Assembly: GCA_964412395.1 (NCBI GenBank)
Contig: CAYPOY010000004.1
Span: forward strand, 1-39,715
Reading direction: 5' to 3'
Source of the DNA: CAYPOY01 sp964412395
Lineage (GTDB): Bacteria; Chloroflexota; Anaerolineae; B4-G1
DNA length: 39,715 bases
Every line of letters begins with the position of its first letter. Position 1 is the first letter of the stretch. Shown here in pieces: positions 8,491 through 17,613 of the stretch. A program made the translations under genes and the position numbers. The notes beneath the pieces were generated by a model. That model searched no databases and was not told the origin of the DNA. It saw only the letters and a list, made by a program, of their open reading frames with translations.

Positions 8491-9766
8491 TTATTTTATT
8501 ACACGATTCGCTCTTGCAGCTTGCATAAGTGTATTTTCAGTAAATATAAGAAGTTCACCATCCGGGAATTCTTTAATATTTAAACAGGTGATTGCTAAAG
8601 AATTACTACCCTGGTAACGTTGAAACCGAAGCATGGCTTTTTTAAACCAAAATCCTGGTTTCTTATGTTTCCAGGATCCAAATGTGATTGATGATGTCTG
8701 ACCTTCAGGTGTAACCATCCATAGCCGAACCTTATCATCCTTTTCAATTTTCATGCCCTCCCTATTGGTACTAAAATGATAGAACCATTTGTCAATCTGG
8801 TGCCAAAAAACATAGCCCCGTCGATTTTTTGCAGATTGGTGTATTCTTTCTTTTCCCGATCCCAGCGATAAATTCCGTCCATATCTTTATTTCCGTTATC
8901 TGTCCCCCAATATACGGCATCTTCAGTAAAAACTAACTGGCCCTCCATATCTGACTACCTTGTCCCACAATAACCATGCTTTTAAATTCATCCTCAGTGT
9001 ATGCAATCATGGATTCTGTATCTTTATCTCCGGAGGAAATCCATAGCTTGTCAGTATATGGATCTTTTTGAATGGCATGAATATGGCCAATCTGATCAGG
9101 TTTAAATTCATAAGCAATTTCCCATGACCTGCCACTATTTTTACTTTTATATATGCTGACTTTTGTTCTTTCCGTATTTTGAAAATATTCTCCGAAATAG
9201 ATGACACTGTCATTAACACAAACTATTCCGTCATTTCGAATACCTTGATCACCAAAACCATAGTGGGATAGGCGCAATGTTTCGGTGAAGCGCTTTTTTC
9301 CCGGGGCAAGATGCCAGAAACGTCCTGCGGACAAAGCACAAATATCACCTTTTGGTGTTATAACCATTTCAATACACTCAGGTCTGACAGTTAATCTGCG
9401 CAAAAGTGAAAAGTTACGAAGCCAGAAAATAGAGAGACCGGTCGGGACATGGGCTACCCTGGTAAACTTATTGCTGCCTTTTTTTAGCTTATATATTATC
9501 ATCCCTCGGGTTGCCCATAATTCACCCCCCTTATTATATTCCTGAACAATCAGACTTCTTGCTCTCACACAAGGTAAACCAAAGGCATTATCTGCCTTTA
9601 GCTTTATTTCTTTTGGACCCAGGTAATCGATAGTTGCATAAACCCCAGCAATCAGAACAAATAGTACTATATATATAAGAAGCCGCATCATTTGACTGCG
9701 GCTTCTTTTAACTTTAACGATTGTATAGTTTCTTTTTTTCAGAAAATATTTATATCTCATCATCAA
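8491..9766 (-). pseudogene. Membrane-anchored beta-propeller (BNR/sialidase-like) protein broken by two -1 frameshifts
   Basis: Three consecutive minus-strand frames (9766-8933, 8948-8751, 8754-8491) read as one protein of about 425 residues. The first has a basic N-terminus, a transmembrane helix (MRLLIYIVLFVLIAGVYATI, about residues 27-46) and repeats typical of BNR propellers (IYKSKNSGRSWEIAYEF). The second carries VFTEDAVYWGTDNG, a motif I associate with sialidase-like proteins in polysaccharide loci. The third has RLWMVTPEG. Each junction needs one extra base to restore the frame, and both lie at the sequence GGAGGGC on the coding strand (8940-8946 and 8755-8761). It is either a decayed gene or an intact gene with two sequencing errors. 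The function of such proteins in these loci is not established; carbohydrate binding or sensing in the periplasm is a guess. Confidence 0.7.
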
Positions 9767-9953
9767 TATACTAATAGTGATGCAAAGTATAAATAAAATT
9801 TTTAATAAAAAACCGCATTGAAATCTTTTAACATCTCGGCAAGTAATTTTTTACACTCTCAGCAAAAAGCTTTTGAAATATGTTAAATCATACAGGTAAT
9901 TAATTAACAATCAATATGATATATTCTAATTAGGATGAAGTAGATATCATCAT

Positions 9954-11426
9954 TTAGTGACGACGAATTATAGTTAGGAAATTTAAAAGTCCAAATGATG
10001 CTAATATTTTTTTGACAGTATTCCTGAAACTTGGATTTATGGGCACTTGAAGTAAATCTGGCCAAAGAAGCTTAATAATCTTACGGTGTAATATATAATA
10101 AGGTGGTCTAATATATTTCGGGTTAACTGATAAAAACAGAACAACCAGTAACCTTGAATTTAAAGGATTAAATTCTTCTTGGGCAATGTCCTTCTCCATT
10201 TGGATTTGAGTTCCCCAATTTGAAAGACGTTCTTCCCAATAAAATAATTGTAATAAATCAATATTATAACGTTCGCAAAGATCTTGACTTTCTGTCAACC
10301 ATTTGGAATAATAAGTTGTTACAAATCCATACGGTTTAATTTTATAAAGCTTCGCAAGGGACTCTCCGTTAATACTTTTTGGTAATTCCTTGAAGTGTTC
10401 AAAACCGCCTGAAGCAAAATTGCCTGGTAGATTTACTTTTTCAGCAAAATTTTTATAGTAATTATATATAAACGGCAAATATCGAACAGAAGCTGTGCCA
10501 TTGTTTTCATGGTATTGTTTGATGAAATCTTCATCAATTGTAGTTTCAGGCTCAAGAATATGATACTCGATACCCAATTTCTTAAACATTTTTTTTGGAA
10601 CAGCTATATCCTTGCTATCATAATTTAAACCACTTTCTTTATTAATGTAATAATAAACTTTATCACTGAAATCTTTTGTAGCGGAAACCAGTAATCTTGA
10701 ATCTTTACCAGCTGTTACTGGTATCATTACAGGATAACGATTTACAATGCTTTTCAAATAACCTTTAATAATTTTGGCACATTTTTCAGCGACATCAGAA
10801 AGCGGTAAATAGTCAATTCTTTTATTTGGCCAGTACCTGAAAGTTTCACCTGAGGCAATGTCAAGGTAATGATTTGGTATTAATTGAAATACGTCATCAT
10901 AAATTGTCGTATTTCCAATATTTGAATTATTTAATCGGCTAAAATTAGGAGAGTTGTAAAATTCAATTTTAGAACTATCAGTAGTAATATCCAGGTTTAA
11001 CAATTGGGCAATCAGGTTTGGACGCGAGGAAATCCAGGTTTTATTACCCATATGACAATAATACACTTTTTGGGTAGCAGTACAATCGTGGAAAATTTTA
11101 ATGTTAAGATTTTCAATAAATATTAGAACAAATCTGCCTGAATAATTTGATATTATTTCTAAAATGGAATTAAAATCATGCATAATAAGGTTATTCAGAA
11201 TATCCAGATTGTTTTTTTCGGGATGCTCATAATCAAACAAGTCTCCTAAGAGAATTATCTTAGAATTATTTGAATTAGCTTCATTAACAATAAGATCAAT
11301 ATGTGTGTTCAGCTGATATTCACCATTAAGATAATGCTTGTTATGGAGAAAAGGTATTTCAATTTCAGAAGGTGCTATTAGATATTGTCTTCTGAATTTT
11401 AATTTGTTAATCTCGTTAGTTTCCAT
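9954..11426 (-). CDS. Asparagine-synthetase-like protein lacking the glutaminase cysteine
   Basis: 490 residues. The first half resembles the class II glutamine amidotransferase fold of AsnB (YSGRFVLIFIEN at about 96-107, then HDCTATQKVYY). However, the catalytic Cys that must be residue 2 is absent, as the protein starts METN. The second half carries an altered PP-loop, TAGKDSR at about 238-244, in place of the usual SGGxDS, consistent with ATP-dependent adenylation chemistry. Such proteins recur in polysaccharide clusters and may amidate a sugar carboxylate or an attached amino acid, but the substrate here is unknown. It probably lies in one operon with the GT4 gene 42 bases upstream. AsnB itself is unlikely because of the missing Cys. 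Confidence 0.7.
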   Translation of the reverse strand: METNEINKLKFRRQYLIAPSEIEIPFLHNKHYLNGEYQLNTHIDLIVNEANSNNSKIILLGDLFDYEHPEKNNLDILNNLIMHDFNSILEIISNYSGRFVLIFIENLNIKIFHDCTATQKVYYCHMGNKTWISSRPNLIAQLLNLDITTDSSKIEFYNSPNFSRLNNSNIGNTTIYDDVFQLIPNHYLDIASGETFRYWPNKRIDYLPLSDVAEKCAKIIKGYLKSIVNRYPVMIPVTAGKDSRLLVSATKDFSDKVYYYINKESGLNYDSKDIAVPKKMFKKLGIEYHILEPETTIDEDFIKQYHENNGTASVRYLPFIYNYYKNFAEKVNLPGNFASGGFEHFKELPKSINGESLAKLYKIKPYGFVTTYYSKWLTESQDLCERYNIDLLQLFYWEERLSNWGTQIQMEKDIAQEEFNPLNSRLLVVLFLSVNPKYIRPPYYILHRKIIKLLWPDLLQVPINPSFRNTVKKILASFGLLNFLTIIRRH

Positions 11427-11468
11427 ATTAAAGCTTGATTTTTTAAATTAAAAACCGAAAATATTCAT

Positions 11469-12632
11469 TTAAGTTAATGAGTATTGTTCGATGATTTTTG
11501 CATAGCATTCACCAACACTACTTTTTGAAAATTTTTTAAAGAATCCATCGGTGATCAGTTTTTCAATATTCTTTTTGTATTCATTGGCATGCTGAATAAT
11601 TTCCTCAATTGCCCTGGTAATTTCTTCAACCGATCGATGATTGACTCCAACTCCAATTTGGAAATCATCAAAAAAACCATCAATACCTGAGTTTTTCGAG
11701 TAAATTATTGGTAGTCCGGCAGTAAGGGCTTCAATAAAGACTAACCCGAAGGTTTCAGGAAAACTTGGTAAAATGAAACCCTGATATTTTGAATATAAAT
11801 TTAAAAGAGCTATGTGTTCAATAGCTCCTGATAAATGAAAGTGATCAGGATGATTGCTCTTTTTAATAAATGAAATAATTCTACTCCTGTTGGGACCATC
11901 ACCAACTATATCCAGCCCATATTCAGGGTAATTGGAAAAGATTTTATCGAAAGCCTTAATAACTCTAACTATATTCTTTCTTTTGTAAGATACAAAATTA
12001 AAAACAGTAATGAATTTTTTGAATTTTATGGTTTCGCCTTGTTGCCATTCAACCATGTTAATAATATTGGGAATCAGGGTATATTTATCTGATATTAAAG
12101 TTATTCCCAAATATCTCTCCAAAGGCTTTACTGCCCAGGGTGCTAAAAAGATAACTTTTTTTGCATGCTGAACAATATGGGTATAAAACCTTCGATATAA
12201 TCGCTTATGACGAAGTAACTTCAGATCAGTGTCGCCGCGAATTGTCAAAATAAAAGGGACCTTCAATTTTTTGGAAAGGAAATAAGCGATTAGCCCTTCA
12301 TAAGAAAGCTTATGAGCATGAATTAAATCAGGTTTAATGTTTCCATTCTTTATGATTTTTGCAATTCTTCTGTAGGCAATAAACATCCATAAAAAAAGCA
12401 ATATTCCAAAAGGCAATCCAAAAACAAAAAGGGTATATCCATGATGTTCTCTTTGGGTCTTCAGTATTTTTGAATTAAAAATGGTCCGGTTTAACGAAAA
12501 AACAATATGGTTATATACATGCTGACTGGCAATTAAGTTTTTTACGGCTTTTGTCTTTTTACCGTCTATCAAATCAGGATGGTCAAAAGTTAAATGAATA
12601 ACAGTCATATTGCTAATATTAATACAAATCAT
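11469..12632 (-). CDS. Glycosyltransferase family 4
   Basis: 387 residues with the two-domain GT-B pattern. An N-terminal domain (LTFDHPDLIDGK, DLIHAHKLSYEG) is followed by a nucleotide-sugar domain with DIVGDGPNR and the retaining GT4 signature PETFGLVFIEALTAGLP, whose two glutamates are about E293 and E301. It should add one sugar to the lipid-linked repeat unit at the cytoplasmic face of the inner membrane. The start at 12632 overlaps the stop of the upstream gene as ATGA, pointing to translational coupling. An internal ATG at 12606-12608 (MTVIHLTF) is an alternative start that gives a more typical N-terminus. Donor and linkage cannot be read from the sequence. Confidence 0.88.
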   Translation of the reverse strand: MICINISNMTVIHLTFDHPDLIDGKKTKAVKNLIASQHVYNHIVFSLNRTIFNSKILKTQREHHGYTLFVFGLPFGILLFLWMFIAYRRIAKIIKNGNIKPDLIHAHKLSYEGLIAYFLSKKLKVPFILTIRGDTDLKLLRHKRLYRRFYTHIVQHAKKVIFLAPWAVKPLERYLGITLISDKYTLIPNIINMVEWQQGETIKFKKFITVFNFVSYKRKNIVRVIKAFDKIFSNYPEYGLDIVGDGPNRSRIISFIKKSNHPDHFHLSGAIEHIALLNLYSKYQGFILPSFPETFGLVFIEALTAGLPIIYSKNSGIDGFFDDFQIGVGVNHRSVEEITRAIEEIIQHANEYKKNIEKLITDGFFKKFSKSSVGECYAKIIEQYSLT

Positions 12633-13450
12633 TTCTTTTTAACAACTATAAGTTCTATGTTTCCTATTGATGCTGCTGTTTCCGAAAATGAACTCCAATA
12701 GCTTCCTAATATCTTGCGTGTTTTTGACAGACACATCATATCAATCAGTGCGTCTTGTATCCCTTCGGTGGAATTACGGTTAAGTACTTTAGTATTGCTT
12801 AAAATTCTTCTCTGAAAACGCGTTTGTAAGATTTCTTCGGTATCAATTGAATCGGTGGCCAGGAAGAACATTACATCCTTGTCATTTTCAATTTCTTTTT
12901 CCATTAATTCGATGAAACCTTCCAGTGGACTTCCAATTATAGATTTCTCATTGTCTCCCCTCCGGATATGTACACCAACTGTATTTAGAGTATATCTACT
13001 GATACACCTGTCTATTTTTTCTTTTATCTGAGGTATGGGAATAAAACTCCTGAAGGGAGTTTCATTTTCAAAGAAACTATTTTGGGATTCGATATATACT
13101 TTATCAATTGAGTTAAGTAGCTTAAAATCATAATTTGAATTATTTAATGTTTTGAGTTCATTTTCAAATAAATATTTATTATAGCCCAATGGTAGATATA
13201 GGTGAATTTTCCTCAGCAATTTCACTAATTTCTTAATTATTCTCATAGCTAATTCCGGCATAGCAATCCTATTCAAAATTACCTTTGTACCGGGTATTGC
13301 AAGAAAAAGGTCTTCGAAATCACAGTTCAAAACGCTATTGCATTCCCAAATTATGTGAATATTCGTGTTATGATTCTTCGTAAGTGCTAAAACCGAATCA
13401 ATTGCCCGCATTCTGTTGGCGAGTCCGCTGTATGGTTTGACCGTTATCAT
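12629..13450 (-). CDS. NodZ/GT23-like fucosyltransferase family protein
   Basis: 273 residues. The N-terminus YSGLANRMRAI and the motif VGVHIRRGD (arginines at about 163-164) match the donor-binding HxRRxD signature of alpha-1,6-fucosyltransferases (NodZ, FUT8) and related O-fucosyltransferases. A second conserved segment LGSYWSSFSETAA lies near residues 248-260. The protein is short compared with NodZ (about 320), so only the core fold is present. By family it would transfer a sugar, likely fucose from GDP-fucose, to the repeat unit or to a lipid-linked acceptor. It overlaps the next gene by four bases and probably shares its transcript. GDP-fucose synthesis genes are not in the window. Confidence 0.7.
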   Translation of the reverse strand: MITVKPYSGLANRMRAIDSVLALTKNHNTNIHIIWECNSVLNCDFEDLFLAIPGTKVILNRIAMPELAMRIIKKLVKLLRKIHLYLPLGYNKYLFENELKTLNNSNYDFKLLNSIDKVYIESQNSFFENETPFRSFIPIPQIKEKIDRCISRYTLNTVGVHIRRGDNEKSIIGSPLEGFIELMEKEIENDKDVMFFLATDSIDTEEILQTRFQRRILSNTKVLNRNSTEGIQDALIDMMCLSKTRKILGSYWSSFSETAASIGNIELIVVKKK

Positions 13451-13627
13451 GAGCTGATATTAAATAACTAATACTTTTAAAATTGCGAATAAAAATAGTA
13501 AAAAGGAATTCAAATTTGAAACTAATAGGGTTATAATAAAATTAGGGTAAAGTATTGATAAGGTAAAGCTATTTGGCTTTATATAATTGGTAGTATTTTG
13601 AATCTGTTAATAGATAGCCTTGTTTTG

Positions 13628-13641
13628 TGAGGCTTTCAGGG
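13628..13641. repeat. 14-base word shared with 30063-30076
   Basis: TGAGGCTTTCAGGG occurs here and at 30063-30076 in the same orientation. Both copies lie in the short spacer just past the stop codon of a minus-strand gene, and both are followed 14-15 bases later by an AGCC(C/T)T word that can pair with AGGCT. This suggests a dispersed 3' hairpin element, possibly a weak terminator. Confidence 0.4.
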
Positions 13642-13667
13642 ACAATGGGAAAGCAAGCCCTACCTCA

Positions 13668-14834
13668 TCATGATGAGCTGGTGTAATAGTCATGAAGTTT
13701 ATGTACGATATTTTCCCATGTGAAGTTTTGTACCAATTTTTGACCATTTATGCCAATTCGTATCCTTACTTCAGGATTAATGATTAAAAATTCCAACGCA
13801 TCAGCCATCGCCTGTATATTATTATGATCAACCGATATACCTTCTTCCCTTTCAATGAATAATCCGTGAATGCCCGAGTTTTTTGCGCATATAATTGGAA
13901 TTCCCATGGCCATGACTTCGAAATATACACGGCCAAAGGTTTCAAAATAACTGGGCATGATGAAGATATCATGCTTATACATTTCATCGGCTATCCGTTC
14001 ATGTGGAATATGATCAATAAAAATAACCTGATCGGCTAGTCCCAATGTTGCGGTTAAGTTTATTAGAAATTGTTTTTCATCACCTTCACCAATGATGGTG
14101 TATTTAAAACGAAGGCCTGCAGGGAGCGCTTTAAGGGCTAATAAGACCTTGTCAATATTTTTCAGTTTGATGAGCTCTGATACTGTGAAGATACTTATAA
14201 CATCGCTTCCCGGAGACTTCTGCTCATGCAAAAAGTTTTGGTTAAATCCCAGCGGGAGCAATTCGATATTCTCCACTCCTAATGTTTTGTAGTAAAGATA
14301 ATTGGTGTGGTTGATTGCCAATACCCTCTTGGCATTTTGTAGTATTTTCAACCCAATCTGTCGGGATAACACATGATCAAAATAGCAACGCTCATTGTGT
14401 GTGGTTACAAAGTAGGGAATGATGTAACGTTTACTTAACATATATGCCAGTAATCCGTCAGGGAAAATATACTGAGCATGTATTACATCAAATTTATACT
14501 CAGAAAAAAGCTTTTCAATGCGCTTTTTGTTGAGAAAATAGATTGATCGGGTTAGGAAAGCATGCATATTTCTGTATCCCACGGAGGAAAGAAACGGGAA
14601 TATTTCCACCTGAAATCCATCAATACTAAGGGAGTAGTTTTTCTTTAGTTTTATTAGCTTGGTAGCTCCTTTAATTATTCGACCCACGTTGAAATCATAC
14701 TTTGCCGGCTTGATAATGACAACTTTATCATCCTTATACAGTTGATAATGGTACTTATAAGTTTGAAATACAAAATCATTGTACTTGAATGTACCAGGTA
14801 TTGGTAATATGCTGGAAATCGAAAGAATGTTCAT
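13668..14834 (-). CDS. Glycosyltransferase family 4
   Basis: 388 residues. GT-B architecture: DVIHAQYIFPDGLLAYML in the N-terminal domain (about 116-133), a THNERC acceptor-side motif, YTIIGEGDE at about 245-253, and the C-terminal signature YFETFGRVYFEVMAMGIP with glutamates at about E298 and E306. Retaining transfer of a sugar from a nucleotide donor to the growing lipid-linked glycan is expected. The start MNILSISSILP is the usual first beta-strand of this family. The deacetylase gene ends 31 bases upstream, so the two are likely cotranscribed. A 217-base gap separates it from the fucosyltransferase-like gene. The donor sugar is unknown. Confidence 0.88.
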   Translation of the reverse strand: MNILSISSILPIPGTFKYNDFVFQTYKYHYQLYKDDKVVIIKPAKYDFNVGRIIKGATKLIKLKKNYSLSIDGFQVEIFPFLSSVGYRNMHAFLTRSIYFLNKKRIEKLFSEYKFDVIHAQYIFPDGLLAYMLSKRYIIPYFVTTHNERCYFDHVLSRQIGLKILQNAKRVLAINHTNYLYYKTLGVENIELLPLGFNQNFLHEQKSPGSDVISIFTVSELIKLKNIDKVLLALKALPAGLRFKYTIIGEGDEKQFLINLTATLGLADQVIFIDHIPHERIADEMYKHDIFIMPSYFETFGRVYFEVMAMGIPIICAKNSGIHGLFIEREEGISVDHNNIQAMADALEFLIINPEVRIRIGINGQKLVQNFTWENIVHKLHDYYTSSS

Positions 14835-14865
14835 AATGAAGTAGTGTGTTGGTTTATCCGGGATA

Positions 14866-15888
14866 TCATTCCGTTAATGCTGCAGATGTACGCTGTATTA
14901 TATCTCTGCCAAGGGCTTTATAGATGCTCTTACGTACGTAATGGAATTTCAAAATCTTTCTGGCACAGAAATCATATTTTTCCACGCTAATACGTTGAAA
15001 ATTACTCGATACCTGATCATTCAATAACCCCTGCGTTCCAAAGGTAGCTTCAATCTCATTCGAAATTTCCCGGAAGAAATCCAGGGAAACCTGTTTATCG
15101 GAATATGGAAACGCGAAGACCCTGTAGGGTAACGAAAACTTCTCAACAATTTGCGATGTGCTGCTTAGTGCCTGATGAATTTGACTATTAAGCGATATTT
15201 CTGAAGACCTGGCATGATCAACGCCATGAGCACCAAAGGTAAAACCTCTGTTGATCATATCTTTTACCTGGTCGCTGGTTACATAAGGATTGTTGCGGTG
15301 CAGGTAATCATGAAAAACATATTTTAAAACACTGGCTATTTCGTCGATCATGAAAAGTTTATCATAATGCAAACCAATGATGGCCTTGTGTAGTTCCGAT
15401 TTTTTCCCAACCTGGCAATTCATCATCGATCCGACCTGCTGATAGACCTTTAAGGTGCCAGATCGTAAGAGATAATCAACTAACAGGCTCTTTTTATGAT
15501 CATATCCCAATTCCTGATTATCCAGGAAATTTGAAGTCAAAAAAAAGGTAGCAGTAAGTTTTTTCTTTTCCAGTAAAGGGACTACGATATCATATACTTC
15601 TCTTAAGCCGTCATCAAAAGTGAGCAACAAAGCATTGTCAGGTAAAGCAACATTGCTGCGCTGGTATTGTAGAAATTCAGTCAATCCAATAGGATGAAAA
15701 TTACGGGTAAAGAAATCCAGATCATCCTTAAATTCTGAAATACTCCGGTACTTATACAAGTGAGCGATATGGGGAAGTTTGACATCCGATACTACATGAT
15801 AATTTATGATCAATGGATTGACGCCGGCAAGATGTTTAATCAACCCGAAAGGCACCAAACCGGATACATGCATTTGAAATTTATTCAT
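14866..15888 (-). CDS. Polysaccharide deacetylase (NodB homology domain, CE4)
   Basis: 340 residues. It has the NodB motif 1 LLTFDDGLREVYD (TFDDG at about 90-94, with the catalytic base and metal aspartates), motif 2 FGAHGVDHARS (metal histidines about H221 and H225) and a motif 3 variant FAFPYSD at about 258-264. CE4 enzymes remove N- or O-acetyl groups from glycans using a divalent metal. There is no signal peptide and the N-terminus is soluble, so it may act in the cytoplasm on a lipid-linked intermediate or a sugar precursor rather than on the finished polymer. It lies 31 bases from the GT4 gene in a presumed operon. A segment of about 80 residues between motifs 1 and 2 is longer than in minimal NodB domains. 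Confidence 0.87.
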   Translation of the reverse strand: MNKFQMHVSGLVPFGLIKHLAGVNPLIINYHVVSDVKLPHIAHLYKYRSISEFKDDLDFFTRNFHPIGLTEFLQYQRSNVALPDNALLLTFDDGLREVYDIVVPLLEKKKLTATFFLTSNFLDNQELGYDHKKSLLVDYLLRSGTLKVYQQVGSMMNCQVGKKSELHKAIIGLHYDKLFMIDEIASVLKYVFHDYLHRNNPYVTSDQVKDMINRGFTFGAHGVDHARSSEISLNSQIHQALSSTSQIVEKFSLPYRVFAFPYSDKQVSLDFFREISNEIEATFGTQGLLNDQVSSNFQRISVEKYDFCARKILKFHYVRKSIYKALGRDIIQRTSAALTE

Positions 15889-15988
15889 TATAAACTCAAT
15901 TTAAAAATACCTAACCCACTGTAGAGATCAGTACTAAATGTCGGCTGATTTATTTGTGATTCATTGGTTTGTAAAATGTATTCGAGAT

Positions 15989-16909
15989 TTAATAGAATTC
16001 ATCATAATTTTTGTTTATGCCAAAAATACCCAGGATCTTCCATTTACCATAACCACCAATGTATATGAAATATCTTTTCAACAGGGGAAGATACGCAAAA
16101 ATACGGGTGGTGTGCCGGTGATAAAACTGAATGTCTTTGATAATATTTGTATTAGACCGAATTGAGAAAAGCGTATCAATGAACTGTCGGATGGTTTTAT
16201 TCTTAACATGACTGATGCCGGTTATTGAAGTGTCGTTTAGTATTTTCAGTTCGGGGTAGAAGCGGTTTTTAAAACCTGATTTAGTGGCTCTTAATGAAAA
16301 ATCAGAATCTCCATGATACTGTGGAAATATCTTTTCATCAAAGAAACCAATGGTATCAAATACGCTTTTATGGAGGAGGATACCCTGGCCACAAAACCAA
16401 TCGGCTTCGCTTATCTGCTGATATTCCTCAGAGTCTGGCTGAGACCTTCCAACCAGCTTCTTAAAGCCAGTACGGATATTAAAGATACCTCCCATGGCAA
16501 AAATCACAGTTGGGTTGACTTTATAAATAATTTTGGAACAGATAATTTCATTTTCCGACCAATTTTCGAGTCTTAATTGAAGATTATCAAAGTATCCGGG
16601 CAATGGTTCTATATCATTTTCCCATAAAAGAATAAAATCGCATTTTAATTCAGAAAGTGCATACTTAACAGCAATATTCATACTTCCACTCCACCATAAG
16701 TGTCCGTTTCCCTGCAAGACAATAACTTCAGGATGTTTTAAACGAATATTATCTGATGTGTTGTCGGTGGATCCATCATCTAAAACAATGGTAAATACCT
16801 GATTCTTTTTGTAAAACAAAGTATCTCTTTGTTGTTCCAATATGGTGAGACATTCCAGTGTGTATGATAATCTATTATGAACCGGAATCACTACTGCAAC
16901 CTTCTTCAT
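15989..16909 (-). CDS. Glycosyltransferase family 2 (copy A of a duplicated pair)
   Basis: I start at the ATG at 16907-16909 (MKKVAVVIPVHNRLSYT), which gives the standard GT2 first strand. The frame is open 26 codons further upstream to 16987, but that extension is AT-rich and unlike GT2. The 306-residue product has DDGSTDNTS at about 44-52, the rhamnosyltransferase-like motif GNGHLWWSGSMN, a WENDIE metal-binding region near 97-102, and a WFCGQG...FPQYHGDSDF acceptor region. It should add one sugar to the repeat unit. The product is closely related to that of 20617-21537 in protein and DNA. Together they bracket the plus-strand module. Confidence 0.88.
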   Translation of the reverse strand: MKKVAVVIPVHNRLSYTLECLTILEQQRDTLFYKKNQVFTIVLDDGSTDNTSDNIRLKHPEVIVLQGNGHLWWSGSMNIAVKYALSELKCDFILLWENDIEPLPGYFDNLQLRLENWSENEIICSKIIYKVNPTVIFAMGGIFNIRTGFKKLVGRSQPDSEEYQQISEADWFCGQGILLHKSVFDTIGFFDEKIFPQYHGDSDFSLRATKSGFKNRFYPELKILNDTSITGISHVKNKTIRQFIDTLFSIRSNTNIIKDIQFYHRHTTRIFAYLPLLKRYFIYIGGYGKWKILGIFGINKNYDEFY

Positions 16910-17613
16910 CAGGCGGATTTTATTTTGTGTTTTGCTATTTTTAATTGAATGATTGTAAATAAAATTTAACAAATTGTAAATATTCATTACCTATATGATC
17001 ATACAGATAATATGAGTCCGGGTAAATAAACAGCAGATAAGAGACCTGTAATAATTCCGGTCATATACATAGAATAAACATTTGGTTATCATATTGGTTT
17101 AATGTATATCGTGTGCATGATTCAATAACTAAGAATTATACAGCCAGACAAAAGTATAAAATAAATTCGGAAATTAAACCAGTATTGCTCCTGCATGGGT
17201 TAAGCCGGATCTTTCATTTATGCTGGTTAATCCATCACTTAGTAAATGCCGACTTCAAATGGAATAAGATCAAAAATATTGTTGTGAAATTGAGATTTTT
17301 ATGACTATGAATTTTACTGATTTTAGTATTAATTCTTTGACAGATTAAAGAATTTTGTGAATTTTAGGCTTTTGTGTTCCCGCCAGAACGAATTCTTTCG
17401 GGCTGGTTAGTGGTAAGATTGTAATAGCCACAAAATCACCACCTCACGAAATTTCACTAAAAAGAAAAACATTATTATTTTCAATTTGTCAAAGTAATAT
17501 TAATTGAATAAATTATGGATTATATCATGCAATATGCTATGTTTATAAATATAAAGTTTAATTTATCACTATTTCGGATTATCCTAATTACATTCGTACG
17601 TTAAAAATTAACT
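16910..17613. other. Long divergent intergenic region
   Basis: 704 bases separate the minus-strand GT2 from the plus-strand module. Both promoters must lie here. An imperfect hairpin at 17383-17406 pairs CCAG with CTGG and CGAA with TTCG around a TTCT loop. A following stretch (about 17425-17465) of the type ccacaaaatcaccacctc resembles dispersed intergenic sequence I associate with Bacteroidota genomes. A 63-codon plus frame at 17113-17304 has no recognisable domain or ribosome-binding site and is not called. The region may be an old recombination junction. Confidence 0.45.

Noticed and set aside
8755..8946. Programmed -1 frameshifting at the two GGAGGGC sites
   Set aside because: Neither site has a slippery heptamer of the X XXY YYZ type or an evident downstream stem-loop, and two programmed shifts in one gene would be exceptional. 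Error or decay is simpler.
17113..17304. 63-codon plus frame in the divergent spacer
   Set aside because: No homology I recognise, no ribosome-binding site, composition like spacer.
17383..17406. Imperfect hairpin considered as a riboswitch or attenuator for the plus-strand module
   Set aside because: The stem is short with an internal mismatch, lies more than 200 bases before the first gene, and resembles no known riboswitch class.
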